Origin: Monocercomonoides exilis
Lineage: Eukaryota > Preaxostyla > Oxymonadida > Polymastigidae
Length of the DNA stretch: 64,000 bases
NCBI GenBank assembly: GCA_001643675.2
Contig: LSRY02000074.1
Span: 47,511-111,510 of the forward strand
Reading direction: 5' to 3'
In this document: positions 28,165 through 38,716 of the stretch, one piece after another
Position numbering within the stretch: position 1 is the first letter of the stretch
Layout of the letters: the number at the start of each line of letters is the position of its first letter
Program-made: the position numbers and the translations under genes
Notes under the pieces: generated by a model
Database searches by the model: none
Seen by the model: only the letters and a program-made list of their open reading frames with translations
What the model was told of the DNA's origin: nothing

Positions 28165-28696
28165 TGGGTGATTTTTTTTTACATCATAAAAAAAGATCAA
28201 AAATCTAAAAAATAAAATCAATTGTGGCATTTTTTGATCAAAGAGTTAAATCAATTTTTATACAAGCATTTAGCTTTTATTTCTGTAGTATATATTTGTT
28301 TTATTTCCTTATGCAAAAAACATACCTCTTTTATGTTTTTTAATGAAAGAGAATTTTTTGATCAAGTTTAATAAAAATTAACTTAAAATAAATGTATAAA
28401 ACTTCAGAAAAAAAATAGAAGATTCAGGACTAACTTTACAATACTGATAATAGGAAAATAAAAACAAAATACATTGGAAAAGTTTGATATTAGAAAAAAA
28501 ATTATTTTTTTGACTTTCAAAAAAAGAGAACTGTTCGATATCTTTAATTTCTTTGGATTTAACATCACAAAATCATCATTCCAGCTTTGTAGCTCAGCTT
28601 CAATAGTAAAATAAAATTTAAAACTGTGGAAAAGGAAATGTTTCTAAGAATAACAATTGATTTAAATTCGTTATCTCTTTCTATTCACCTGATTAT

Positions 28697-29302
28697 TTGG
28701 CGTTCAAACTTTCTTCTCCATCCCCTTTGTTCTTCATCCAAAAATTTCCATTATTGTTTCTTTCACATTCTCATTCCACATACACCCTCTGTCGCTCCTT
28801 AATCGCCAAAAAAATTCATTCCACTCATCCTGCACTAACACTTTCTTCTTCTTTTATTTCTTCGTTAATTGCCACTTTCCCTACCCTCTCCCTCTCCATC
28901 ACCAACTGCACCATCACCAACATCAACACAGCTCCACAACACCAACAGACTGCCGCCGATGGCGGGTGCATCTCATTCGCCTCATCTGCCTCTGCCAACA
29001 CATTTTCTGTGAGCAACACCATCTTCTCCAGCTGCTCTGTCAGCGAGGATACAAGTTCTGGAGGAAGAGGCGGTGCTCTCATGATCGAGTTCAACCAAGG
29101 CTCACAAGTGTCAGCATCTACATTTTCCATCACCAATATCGTGTTTTCAGCCAACAAGGCGAGTGTCGGAAGAGATGTGTATTTTGTGTGCGAATCATTT
29201 GTCGCTTCTGTGAAAGAGCCATTGTTCGCCTTCATGGGAAACATCACTCAGAAAGACAACTCGGTTGTTGGACACGATAGAACGCAAATGTTTAACGATT
29301 GA
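28697..29302 (+). pseudogene. Beta-helix surface-protein fragment
   Basis: The frame encodes 201 residues. The first 80 are Ser/Leu-rich and unconvincing. The rest has the family pattern: DGGCISFAS, a FSSCSVS strand, GGRGGALMIEF, then GRDVYFVCESF and a final SVVGHDRT. A related in-frame piece continues to about 29494. It is a partial module inside the nested element, not an intact gene. Confidence 0.55.
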
Positions 29303-29799
29303 GATGTTGACTTATTTATATTTCTCAGTTGACAATATGCAAACACAGTAGATATTAGTGGCGTGTCTGGTGTCAAGGAAGTGAATCGTGGTTTGGAGAA
29401 AGGATCATGTTTAAATGAGAACGACGGGATTGGGCTCCTGAAAAATGCGCAGAAAAATGTGGCAATGACGAAGATAAAGGAGAAGATAAAATAAGCAGAA
29501 GATGAAGATGAAGACGCTGTTGTAGCAACAGAATTGCCTGTCTGTTTGTTTGCGTGTGCGTTTCTTGAAAAGTGAAAAGTCTAAAAAGGAAGTTAAAAAT
29601 ATTTAATTCTATTCATTCTTTTTCTTTCACTTTCTCTCTCCATCTCCTTCTCTTCCTCTCTCCTGGTTTTATTTTTCCTCTCTCTATCCCATTCTCCAGC
29701 CTCTATTCCCTTCGCTGCTTCTTTTCTATCTCAAGATTCCCTCCTTTCTTCAACTCTTTCACTTTCGTATTCTCACTGAACATGTCGTGAGAAGGCGCA

Positions 29800-31560
29800 A
29801 AAGAAAAAATTGGTACGCAGATTCGGCTGGCGGTGTGTTTTTATACGGCCGAATGCAAAAGTGGCGGAGTTGAAGAGGAGGTTAATGCAAGAAAGAAGAG
29901 AGGATTTCTGTTTCTGGTGATGTGAGCTTGGCTGACTAGAATAGCGAAGCTTCAAAGCTGTCGGTGGAGGTATATCTGAGAAGGAAGAAGTATACGAGAA
30001 GGAAGATGTGAAGGAGAAGCAGTTACAAAAGAAGGAGATACTGATAATAAAAAAGCTCTTTTGTTGATTTTGCAGAAATGAAGAATAAGAATAAGAAGAA
30101 GAAGAGGGATTACAGATGGTATTGAGAAGAACAACGCTGTCAGCTGCAACGGCGAGATCATTGTTGTTGAGATGCTCGATGGAGGAGCTTGAGCCATAGC
30201 CGAACACGAGCAGGGAAGAGGAAACACTGAGAGCGGAGAGGTTGGGGTGGGAGATAAAGAATGAAGAAATGTGAAGAGAACGAAGAGTGGGGCAGGAGAG
30301 GTGGACGAATTTTTAAAAGAAGATTGATAGAAGAAGTTTTCTCATGAAAACACAAAAAAGTGTGGAGTTGAGGTGTACATTCTTGTCGGCTGCAGAAAAG
30401 AGGGAAGAGGATGCAGTGAGGGATCTGTCGAGAGGAGAAGAGGGAAGAGTGTGCAGATGCAAAGGAAGAGTGAAAAGAAATATTGCAGAAGGTGAGGATG
30501 CAGTTGTTGAGAAAAGCGACAATAGCAATGAGAAAGTTGTGGCGAAGAAAACAAGTACAAGATTTCCCGAGGTTAAACGAATTGGATGAAAGCAAGGGAG
30601 ATCGGTGTATCGAAGGAGGAGGCGAAGATTCAGAAGGCATTGCAGATGGCGCGGGAGATATGGAGTGCAAATGTGGAGAGTAAAGCGCAGGGGGCAAGCA
30701 GTACTGGTAAGAAGAGGAGTCAGTATATAATTCGACGAATATCTGGTGGGTGTGGAAGAAGGTGATGAAGGGGAGGAGGAGAGATCAAGGACGGGGACGG
30801 TGTTGGTGTGTGAGGAGTCGGAGCAGCTGATGGAGGTGTTTGTGGCGAGGGAAGACTGGGTGAAATCGAGGGAAAAGAGGTGCTCGTTGATTTGGTAGTG
30901 GATGCTGGAGCACTGGAGAAAGGCATCCTCATCCACGAAGGCGTCGTTCAATGCACAGCAGTGGTTAAAGATAGGGAAATGGATAGAGTATTTTCGAACT
31001 CGGTGCAGTCGACAAACATCTCGCTGCCTCTGACAGTTAAGCCGGAGCAGATGCATTATGTGAGGATTTATGATAATATGCCCAACAGCTACTCCAGGTA
31101 AAATGGAATGAAGTATCTCCTAATATTGTTCAGCCGAATGCCCACTTGCGAGGAAATCGAAGCCCATGTCCTCTTTCACAAATGCCTTGTTGACCATGAT
31201 TGCCCAGAAATACTCACAAGAGAGATCGAGCGAGATGAATCAGCTATGTCCAACTCAAATCCGTTAAGCTTATTGAGAAAGCTCAAGTTTGTACAGAACT
31301 TGATCCTGTTTAAATGGCTTATATCCACCACAGCCTGAAGCATGCTACATATTGTCAACTTCTATTTGTCCTTCCTCGTATCGCATCCAGTTAACATCAC
31401 ATGCACAAGGGCAAACAACCTGATGGCATCAGCTGCATCCAAGAACATTTCGCCACCCAAGCCATGGCTCTGTACCTCACTTCTCATGGATAAGGCGGTA
31501 CACTCTCAAAGGATGAGCCGTTTATCAGCAGGACAGCCCCTGTCGCCAGCTCAGCTGTAA
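29800..31560 (-). pseudogene. Second beta-helix gene remnant, minus strand
   Basis: At about 30945-30800 the minus strand reads LNDAFVDEDAFLQCSSIHYQ and then a tail ending SLATNTSISCSDS. This matches, residue by residue in most places, the piece at about 26285-26420 of the plus-strand cargo gene (LNDAFVGKDIFIKCHSIEHQ). Upstream pieces such as SGLTVRGSEMFVDC at about 31050 also fit. Frameshifts and stops are frequent; toward 29800 it becomes Ser/Leu-rich low complexity. Confidence 0.6.
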
Positions 31561-32767
31561 CATTACCTCCTTTGGACTTCGTTTGGTTCCTCATTTCCTG
31601 CACTGCCTCGCCTCTTCAAACCCCTGCCATATTCACCTGCCTGCCATCTCAACTCCACTTCGGCACACGCTCAGAAATCAATTTTCTTCATTGAACAGCA
31701 TTGCTGCCTTCATGCTGTATTTATAAAAACAAACTGCATGTCATATTTTATTGCATTTCGAAGTCGCTCGGGATCGGCCTTTCAGAGCTTAATAATATCT
31801 GCCTGATAAATGGTCTTTCCACATCTCAAAGTTTCCAGGTGCAACATAAGTTACGCTGTTGGTATGGCCAGTTGTATTGGAAGCTGCACAAGTGGTAGAA
31901 TGCACCAAAAGCTATCAAACTTCTGACTCAAACGATAAGTCAGAAAGATTTTAATTATCACTTGATGCAGAGTTGTCAGTAAATATAGAAGTTTAGCAAA
32001 CAGGCAGATCAGCTATCGCAGCAAAGCATTGAACGATGTTGAGATCCAGATAACAGAAGGAAGCATAAAAAAAAAGGAAGCGGAAGAAGGATTGTCAGAG
32101 AGGAAGATGAGGGAAAAGAAGTGTGGATGTCTGTAAGGAAGTTGCAAAAACGCTTAGGGAGCTTTTGATTTGTCTGAAGAAAAACTTCCTGAATTGCATA
32201 GATTCTTATCTTAACATTTTTTCTTTAATAATTTTTCCATAACTTTTTTGGATCAAATTTTTAAATCAATATTTTATTGAGAAACATTTGTATATATATA
32301 AAAAAAAGAAACTTTCTATTGCTAATATGATAATGCATTTGTTGTTTAATCATTTTCAATGAAAACTGCTTTTTATATATAGAGTTTATTATAAATAATA
32401 ACTGCTTAAAAAAAAACCAATAAGATTATAATACCTCAATAACCAACAACACCGCATTTCTTTTTAAAAAAATAGTTTTATTTGTCATGAAAATTATACC
32501 AGATATGTTTAATAATCGATTGAACGCGTGTTAAGTTCTCTTTATTAAAGTTTTACAATTTAAATGAAAATTTTTAAATTTTCTTTGAAAACTGAAAAAA
32601 ACAAATATTAAATAATTAATATCTATAAATGAATAATAATAATAATAATATTTTTAGCCGTATTATCGCATAATTTTTCTTAATTTTTTCTTATCAGCCC
32701 AACCCTTAATGAAATATATATTTGATCAAACTTCGGAATTTTTTATGATATCAAAAAAAATCACCCA
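31561..32767. other. Interior and right end of the nested element
   Basis: No coding region can be supported. 32200-32700 is AT-rich with short TAA/ATA repeats and leads to the right terminal repeat. Confidence 0.5.
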
Positions 32768-33596
32768 TATGTATTCTTTTTTTATTTGATATGTTCTTCC
32801 TCTTCTTGGTATGTGAGCTTTCACATGCGACCACATGCATTCAATAGTTTGTGTGTGAATTTTTCTATTTATTTTATTCACAAAGCTTGTTGAGTGGTTT
32901 ACACTTTGAAGTTTGTAACCTTTTTTTTTCTATAATGTTGTAAGCAGACCACATGTCTGAATTTACAGTTGCTGATTTGTCTATGTTTCTTTCAATAAAT
33001 TTCAAAAGTGACTGTTCATTTCTATTTGGAAGAAATTCAAGTTTGAGTTTCTGTTTCTGTCCTTCTGTTTTTCTTTCTATTGCACCCCAAAGCCATTGCT
33101 GTTCTTTTACTCTTCCCACGTTATTTTTGCTTTTTGAAATAAGAGTTTCGTCCATTTCTATTGTTTTGTTGATGCCTATTTTGTCTGAGCAATTCAGTTC
33201 AAAATAGGCACAAATTCTTCTCATCAATTGATTGAATTTTAAAATTGTTTTATTTGATAAATTTGTTTCTTTTATCGTTTCATTTATCTCGTGCCGATAC
33301 CAGTAATGGTACAACAAGCACATTGTAGAAAATGGTGATATTTTGTGTCCATTAAATATTGTTTTGTAATTCCAAAAATATTCCTTTTTGCATCTCATGC
33401 ATCGAAATGAGTAATTGCTTTTAACAATTCTCCATTTTTTAAGTAACATGTTGACACCGCACTTATGACATTTAATATTTTTGTTCAAAATGCCATATTC
33501 TTCAAACAGTGAAAGGGAATACTCGTCGCTCCCTGATGAATTAATTAAAAACTGTGTAAATGTTGGAAATTTGCTCTTTTCTGATTCCTCTTGCAT
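32768..33596 (-). pseudogene. Merlin/ISXO2-type transposase B, N-terminal and catalytic part
   Basis: The start ATG is at 33596, 53 bp inside the right terminal repeat. The protein has a CHKCG...CMRC zinc-binding pair (about residues 43-71), then the DDE core: TIEMDETLISKSK with the first Asp, WLWGAIERK, and TVNSDMWSAYN with the second Asp. The frame then closes at 32874 because of a run of nine A at about 32927-32935. One base off, the minus strand continues as VNHSTSFVNK and HTQTIECMWSHVK, the conserved end with the catalytic Glu. This region runs into the nested element at 32767. Merlin transposases cut and paste their element using the terminal repeats. Whether the A-run is error or decay is unknown. 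Confidence 0.88.
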
Positions 33597-33648
33597 GGAT
33601 TTGATGAGTATTCAAAAATTTTAAAAGTTCAAATTTGATTATTTAATT

Positions 33649-33838
33649 ATGTTTTAGATCAAAAATGAAAAAATAAATTATGGGATTTTTGATCAATCAT
33701 AAAAATCGAGTAAATTTTCATGATCGAATTTCGCAATTTCCCTCCTTGAATCGCTCAGTTAAATTATGCAGATTAACGCTATGATATTCAAATTTTGAAA
33801 AAATTCAAACTGAAAGTGGTACAATTTACACCTATGCC
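33649..33838. repeat. Right 190-bp terminal inverted repeat
   Basis: It ends CACCTATGCC and is the inverse of the left repeat. It probably holds the transposase B promoter because the ATG lies 53 bp inside. Confidence 0.95.
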
Positions 33839-33846
33839 AAAGAAAA
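33839..33846. repeat. 8-bp target site duplication, right copy
   Basis: AAAGAAAA is identical to 22353-22360. After removing one copy the transposase A codons Lys-Arg-Lys continue directly into Tyr-Asn-Arg. Confidence 0.9.
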
Positions 33847-34446
33847 TATAACAGATGAAGAAGAAAGAAACAAATGTGGGTCTTTGGTGCAGTGGAGCGA
33901 AAGAAAGATAAAATGGATGAAACAAGGAATTTTTTTGAAATGATTGCGCCAGACAGTTCTGCTTCAACGTTGATTTCTATCATTCAAAAGCACATTCTTC
34001 CGCATTCAACAATAATGTCAGATGAATGGAAGGCATACTCATCTCTTTCTCGTTTAGGATACAATCATCTAACAGTTTGCCATAAGAGAAAATTTTATGA
34101 TGAAGAAACTCATGCACACACAAATACAATCGAAGGATTATGGAGCCATATGAGAAGATTTTTTCCTCCCCATGGCATTCGAGAAAAATATGTAGCTGAT
34201 CAACTTGCTTTTTGGATAATTAATAAGAGAAAGATTGTGAGATTTGAAGAATTTGTATCAAAAATTATTTTCTACACAGAAAAACAAACAGAAGAAGTTG
34301 AAGAAACAGAAGAAACAGAAGAAAATGAAGAAGAAATACCTGAATTAGATGATTTTCTTATTTCTAATGACAGCAAAACAAGTGAAACCGACAATATTGA
34401 AGTAGGCGATGGTTTATCTGCCTCTGAGTATTCAGAAAACTCATAA
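33839..34446 (+). pseudogene. Merlin/ISXO2-type transposase A, C-terminal part
   Basis: The frame continues that of 22360 in register: Tyr-Asn-Arg, an in-frame TGA at 33856-33858 where the family usually has Gly, then RRKKQMWVFGAVERK. It contains IMSDEWKAY with the second catalytic Asp, VCHKRKF, and HTNTIEGLWSHM with the catalytic Glu. A Glu/Thr-rich acidic tail ends at TAA (34444-34446). Apart from the TGA, the 190-codon frame from 33874 is open, so decay is limited. Confidence 0.85.
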
Positions 34447-34976
34447 AGTGAAACTTTTTTTATTATTTTTTATTTTTTATAACTGATTTTTTTTTCATTT
34501 TTTAAAAAATTTTTGACACATTTTCAAAATTTTTGAAATATTAAAATTATGTTTTTACGAACTTTCGCATGTTTTTATTTACTCAAAACATCACAAATGA
34601 TGTTTATAAACTATAAACAAACGAAATATGCAAGAATTAGAAATTGCTGTTAAGTGTGCAATTCAAGATTAAAAACTATCAAGATTTCCACTTTTAATGT
34701 ATGTTTTGAAGAATAAAAAATATCTTTCCACAAATTACTAAACTTTAAACAGTATCAATGTTTTTTCACAAGTATTTATACAATGAAAGATGAAATTCTA
34801 AATTCATTATTCTGTTTTAACTATTCCATTAAAACTTTAATTCATCATATTCACTTTAAAAAATAAAAAGTTTTTTATTCCTCTTCGCTTTGTTTGGATT
34901 GACATTAAATTCAAAACAAACAAAGGACACATATTCAATAAAAAATCAAACTTAAAACTTTAAAAATAACATTCCT
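34447..34976. other. AT-rich intergenic region
   Basis: No gene is seen. It should hold the unseen right end of the older Merlin-type element A and the 3' flank of the cathepsin gene. Confidence 0.5.
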
Positions 34977-35822
34977 CTAACATTTTGGAACACCAAGAGT
35001 AACATAAGATTCAATTTCGCAGTGATTTGATCCACGAAGAATCTTGAAGAATCCTTTCTCTCCCCATGCAGGTCCCCAAGAGTTTTGAACAAGCCAGTAT
35101 GGAAGACCATTCTCAACACCCCATCCGCAAAGAAGAACAGCGTGTCCTCCCTCAAAATATCCAGATTTGTGTTGATACACACCGCTTCTGTAGTTCATGA
35201 AATCGGAATATACCATGAATCCGCAAGACAGTGGTCCGTATTCCATCAAAGCTTGCATGATCTCACTTGGTTCAACGCTTTTCCATGATTGCAACTTGTA
35301 TCTGATGATTTGTGATCCATTGTCGCATTTGCTGGGGCATGCAGGAACGCGACCTGATCCAGAAACATATTTAACACATGCCTCTGTTGTGATTCCTGTC
35401 TTCACCAAATATTCTTGAGCTTTTTTCATATCTCCTCCATTGCATGCGCTGTCGGTCTTGTCGCAAGAAACAAGATCCTGAACAGACATTGCTCCACGAG
35501 GGCATCCAGCAATGTTCTGTGCATCGCCCATTGCTTCTGCAACTGAGTGAGCCCAGCAAGATCCGCATGAAGCTTGATCGCGAACTGGGAGAATCTTTCC
35601 TGGCCATTGCTCACGAGCATCAAATTCCGTTGGTTCACTGAGGGACAATGGTTGAACATAAGGCATATGTGGGCCCAACTCAGCTCCTAACATTGCACGG
35701 AATTTGGCAACATTGATAACAGAGCGGGGATACTCTGCTGCAACCCAAGTCGATGTTGGATCGTTATTAATTGTTTCAACAATAGATTCAGCAACTACCG
35801 AAGCAAATAAGAAAAAGAACAT
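34977..35822 (-). CDS. Cathepsin B-like cysteine protease
   Basis: A single exon encodes 281 residues, with an N-terminal hydrophobic signal peptide (about 1-12), a short propeptide and a mature C1A domain from about residue 66 (EFDAREQWPG). The catalytic Cys is in QASCGSCWAHS, the His in GGHAVLLCGWG and the Asn in VQNSWGPAWGEKGFF; CNGG is present. The His-His occluding loop of mammalian cathepsin B is absent, as in Giardia-type enzymes, so endopeptidase activity is expected. It is likely secreted or lysosomal. It ends in TAG, and the length fits the family. All catalytic residues are intact. Confidence 0.95.
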   Translation of the reverse strand: MFFFLFASVVAESIVETINNDPTSTWVAAEYPRSVINVAKFRAMLGAELGPHMPYVQPLSLSEPTEFDAREQWPGKILPVRDQASCGSCWAHSVAEAMGDAQNIAGCPRGAMSVQDLVSCDKTDSACNGGDMKKAQEYLVKTGITTEACVKYVSGSGRVPACPSKCDNGSQIIRYKLQSWKSVEPSEIMQALMEYGPLSCGFMVYSDFMNYRSGVYQHKSGYFEGGHAVLLCGWGVENGLPYWLVQNSWGPAWGEKGFFKILRGSNHCEIESYVTLGVPKC

Positions 35823-36166
35823 GTTTCCTAAAAAATTCTTCTTTTAATTTTGATGCAGAAATGCGGAATTAAGATAACCATATTAAGTTCCATTCATTTT
35901 TTAATTATAGATATGATCAAAGAAAAATTGACTTGAAGCTGCTTATAAAAATATGTTTTTTTGAAAAGAGTTCCATTGATACTCGAATCATTGAGAATTT
36001 TATTTAGAAAATTAAATTAAAATTAAGGAAAAATTATCACATTAAAGAACGTAAAAGTATACTTTTAAACCATTTTGAATGTTTGATTTTAACATTTTTT
36101 TAATAGATTTGTTTAATTATTGCACATTTTCCCCTCAGTTTCAAACTCATTTTTTTTGAATCATGC
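35823..36166. promoter_or_regulatory. Shared upstream region between divergent genes
   Basis: The cathepsin gene (leftward) and the charged-protein gene (rightward) start from either side of this 344-bp AT-rich stretch, so both promoters should lie here. No specific motif could be assigned. Confidence 0.4.
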
Positions 36167-38486
36167 ATGTTGAGCGTAGATATTGATGAACATTTTGGCT
36201 CATACAATACATTCTTTGAAAGCTCAAATACGAGGATAAGAGAATCCATGAGCTATGGAGAGTTTTTGAGCTTAGGGCACAGAATGGACAAGATGGCGAA
36301 CTTGAGTGAAGGGAGAACGTGCTTCAGCGGAGATAGAACGCAGTCGAACGCGAAGGAGTCTTCCACGCCTTTTGGATGGGGAGAGCTCGGGCGCTGGAAC
36401 GCAAAAGAAACACAAACAGAGGATTTTCCTGAACAGAGCAGCTTGCGGAGCGGAGGAACTGAAAAGGATCGACGACTGGGGATGCAAAGCTGGAAGAGTG
36501 CGAAGGAGGCGGCACGGCTGGGCAGCGGAGCAGAACTGCAATGGGAAAGCGGAAGCATCTTCGAAGGGAAGGCAAGGATGGGAGAAAGGATGGATGCCTG
36601 TGGAAAAGGGGAATATGGGAAGAATGAAGCTCAAATGGCAAAGAGAGTCACAGAACTTCAAATGGATGAGAAGGTGGAGAAAGATGAAGATAAAGATAAA
36701 GAAAATGAAAAAGATGATAATGAGGAGGACGAGGAAGCAAGGGAGGCGGGCGAAGTTGTGGAGAGGATTCTGGGGTGGGAGATGCCGCACACGATGCGGG
36801 GGAGGGTGGCAGCGGAGGTGGCAGTGGTGGTTGATGGAAGGAAGCAGAGTGGGCTGAGAGAGGCAGAGCGAGTGGCGCTGGAGGAGAAGTGGAGAGAAGA
36901 GGACAAGAAGATGTTGGATTCACTGGGATGGACAGGAAGAACAGGAAGTGCGGAAGAAGAGGAGGAAGAAGAAGAAGGAACAGAGAGAAGAAGGAGAAGA
37001 AGAAGGAAAAGAAGAAATCAGGCGGAGAATGTTGAGAGAAGAGAGTGGGAGAAGAAGCGAAGGCGGCTGGTTCAGGAGCAGATATTGGAGGCAGAGAAGT
37101 TTGAGAGAGTGTTTGGAGTGTGGGTGCGGAAGAGGTGGGCTGCAGACGAGGCGGAAGAAGAGATGTGGGACAGAGCAGAGGAGAAGCTGAAGGAGAAGAA
37201 GCTGAAGGAGGATGCAGTGATTGGGGAAGTGGAGGAGGCGGGAGAGGCGAACGAGATGGGTGTGGAGAGGAAGTGGAGAGAGAAGTGGAGGGGAGCAACA
37301 GCAGAAGAGCTGGAAAATGGAGTGAGGGAATGCACAGGCAGATGGGCTGGAGAGATTGGGAATGCTGAAGAATACAGCATAGGAAGAAGTGAAAGAGAAA
37401 GAGAAAGAGAAAGAGAGAAGGAAAGAGAGGAGGAGGCGAAAGCGCTGCAGCAGATGTTGAAGGAAGTGAGAAGGAAAGAGGCAGAGGTAGAAGAGGAGAA
37501 AAGGAAGTCAGAAGCAGACAGATATTTTGGAGGGGATAAGAAAGGAGAAGGAGAAGGAGAAGGAGAAGGAGAAGGAGAAGGAGTGGATGTGGATGTGGTG
37601 GTGGCGTTTGGGTGGGCAAGAAGGGGGGTGAGAGGGGTGGAGGAGTTTGTGGAGACGAGGAAGAGCGGAAGAGCGGAGAGCGGTGCAGAGAGAGGAGAAG
37701 GGACGGGAGCGAGAAATGGAAGGAAGGGAAGACAGACAGAGGGAAGAAGCGAAATGGCAGATGGGAAAACGAAGAAAGCGAGTGTTGGGAACAAGAAAGA
37801 AAGCTGTAAGTGCGAATGGGGAAGAAGAAGAAAAGAAGAAGAAGAAGAAGAAGAATCAGAAGGGAGAGAAAGGGAGAGGGAGAGGAAAGAGAAAAGAAAC
37901 ACAAGGAGAGTGGGCAGAGCGAATCAGAGACCCGTTTTGGGACAAATGGAGCAGCACCAATGGCTTTGGAGAGGGCAGTGGACTGGAAGTGCCAGCATAT
38001 GTGTGGGACACAGGAGGAAAGGGAATGAGAATGGGAACAGAATGTGGAGAATGTGGAGAGCACGAGGATGTGAATGGAAATGGAAATGGAAATGGGAACG
38101 AGGAAGATGTGAGATGTGGAGTAGTTGTGCCGCTGTGCGTGTGCAGCGGGAGAAGGAGAAGAAGCAGGCAGATGGAAGAAGAGAGAAGGAGGAGGAGAAA
38201 GAGGTTGGCGTTCGAGCGGGAGAAGGCAAAAGCAGAGCGGCTGAAGAAGTCGCCGCCAGGTGTGTTCTATTTGTGGGTGTATGATGTGATCGACCTCCGA
38301 CTGCGGAAGGCGCGGAAAAGAGGGCCAGGGAAGAGAAAAGGGAAAGGAATGGGAAAGAGGTGGATGGGGTGGAACGAGAAGGAGGACAGTTGGCAGACAG
38401 AGGAGGAGGAGGCAGAAGAAGAGGAGACGAGGAGAAAGAAGGAAGCAGACGCTGCTGAGCGTGGAAGGGCGATTGAGGGACAGTGA
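36167..38486 (+). CDS. Highly charged Glu/Arg/Lys-rich protein of unknown function
   Basis: One frame is open from ATG 36167 to 38284 (705 codons). After about 37.85 kb the neighbouring frame, open to 38486, is more protein-like (RDPFWDKWSSTNGFGEG, PPGVFYLWVYDVIDLRLRK), so a frame change or intron near 37.8 kb is likely; a GTAAGTGC donor at 37806 is one candidate. The N-terminal 90 residues are of mixed composition. The rest is predicted charged helix with Glu and Arg runs and a short Glu-Gly repeat. The opposite strand is a Ser/Pro/Leu translation of the same purine-rich DNA and is not preferred. No family is recognised. Confidence 0.55.
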
Positions 38487-38716
38487 AAGCACCACTGGAG
38501 ATGAATTGGAGAATGGAAATAAAATGTATTTGTGAAAAGCTTTTTATTGTTTTCTTGGTAATGTTATTCAACTTCACTTCATTTCATTTCACTTCATTTC
38601 AGACCACTTCACCTCAATACATTTCACGCAATTTCTTTCAAGTTTATCCTCAGAAGAAGAAGAAGAAGATAAAAATATAATATTTTTCATTTTTTATTGT
38701 TCCCAGAATAAAAAGC

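Larger units (their letters stand above)
28165..32767. mobile_element. 4.6-kb TA-flanked element nested in transposase B
   Basis: The ends are an imperfect inverted repeat of about 30 bp starting TGGGTGATTTTTTTT and ending near CATCATAAAAAA. Both flanks carry TA. It separates the two parts of transposase B. It shares its end sequence with the MITE at 21684-21941. No transposase of its own is recognised; the interior holds beta-helix gene fragments on both strands. A TA duplication is typical of the Tc1/mariner group, but the terminal bases alone do not prove this. Confidence 0.7.
22361..33838. mobile_element. 11.5-kb Merlin-type DNA transposon carrying beta-helix gene cargo
   Basis: The element is bounded by 190-bp inverted repeats (22361-22550 and 33649-33838) starting GGCATAGGTG, which differ at one base by eye, and by a perfect 8-bp duplication. 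From left to right it holds the left repeat, a 4.3-kb decayed beta-helix gene on the plus strand, an acidic ORF and the transposase C-terminus on the minus strand, a nested 4.6-kb element, and the transposase N-terminus beginning 53 bp inside the right repeat. It lies within another Merlin-type transposase gene. Nearly identical ends imply recent movement, although its own transposase is now split. Without the nested insert it would be about 6.9 kb. Confidence 0.9.

Noticed and set aside
28560-28640. Possible tRNA (TGTAGCTCAGC-like word)
   Set aside because: No matching T-arm, acceptor stem or anticodon stem could be folded around it.
22361-33838. Bacterial insertion sequence or contamination
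   Set aside because: Intron-bearing genes flank the region, beta-helix cargo matches a protist family, and the transposases fit the eukaryotic Merlin branch in size and acidic tails.
22361-33838. Maverick/Polinton-type large transposon
   Set aside because: No DNA polymerase B, retroviral-type integrase, ATPase or capsid-like frame; the transposase is ISXO2-type and the duplication is 8 bp.
36648-38495. 615-codon minus-strand frame opposite the charged-protein gene
   Set aside because: Leu/Ser/Pro low complexity mirroring Glu/Arg/Lys-rich DNA; no motif. The strand choice is favoured, not proven.
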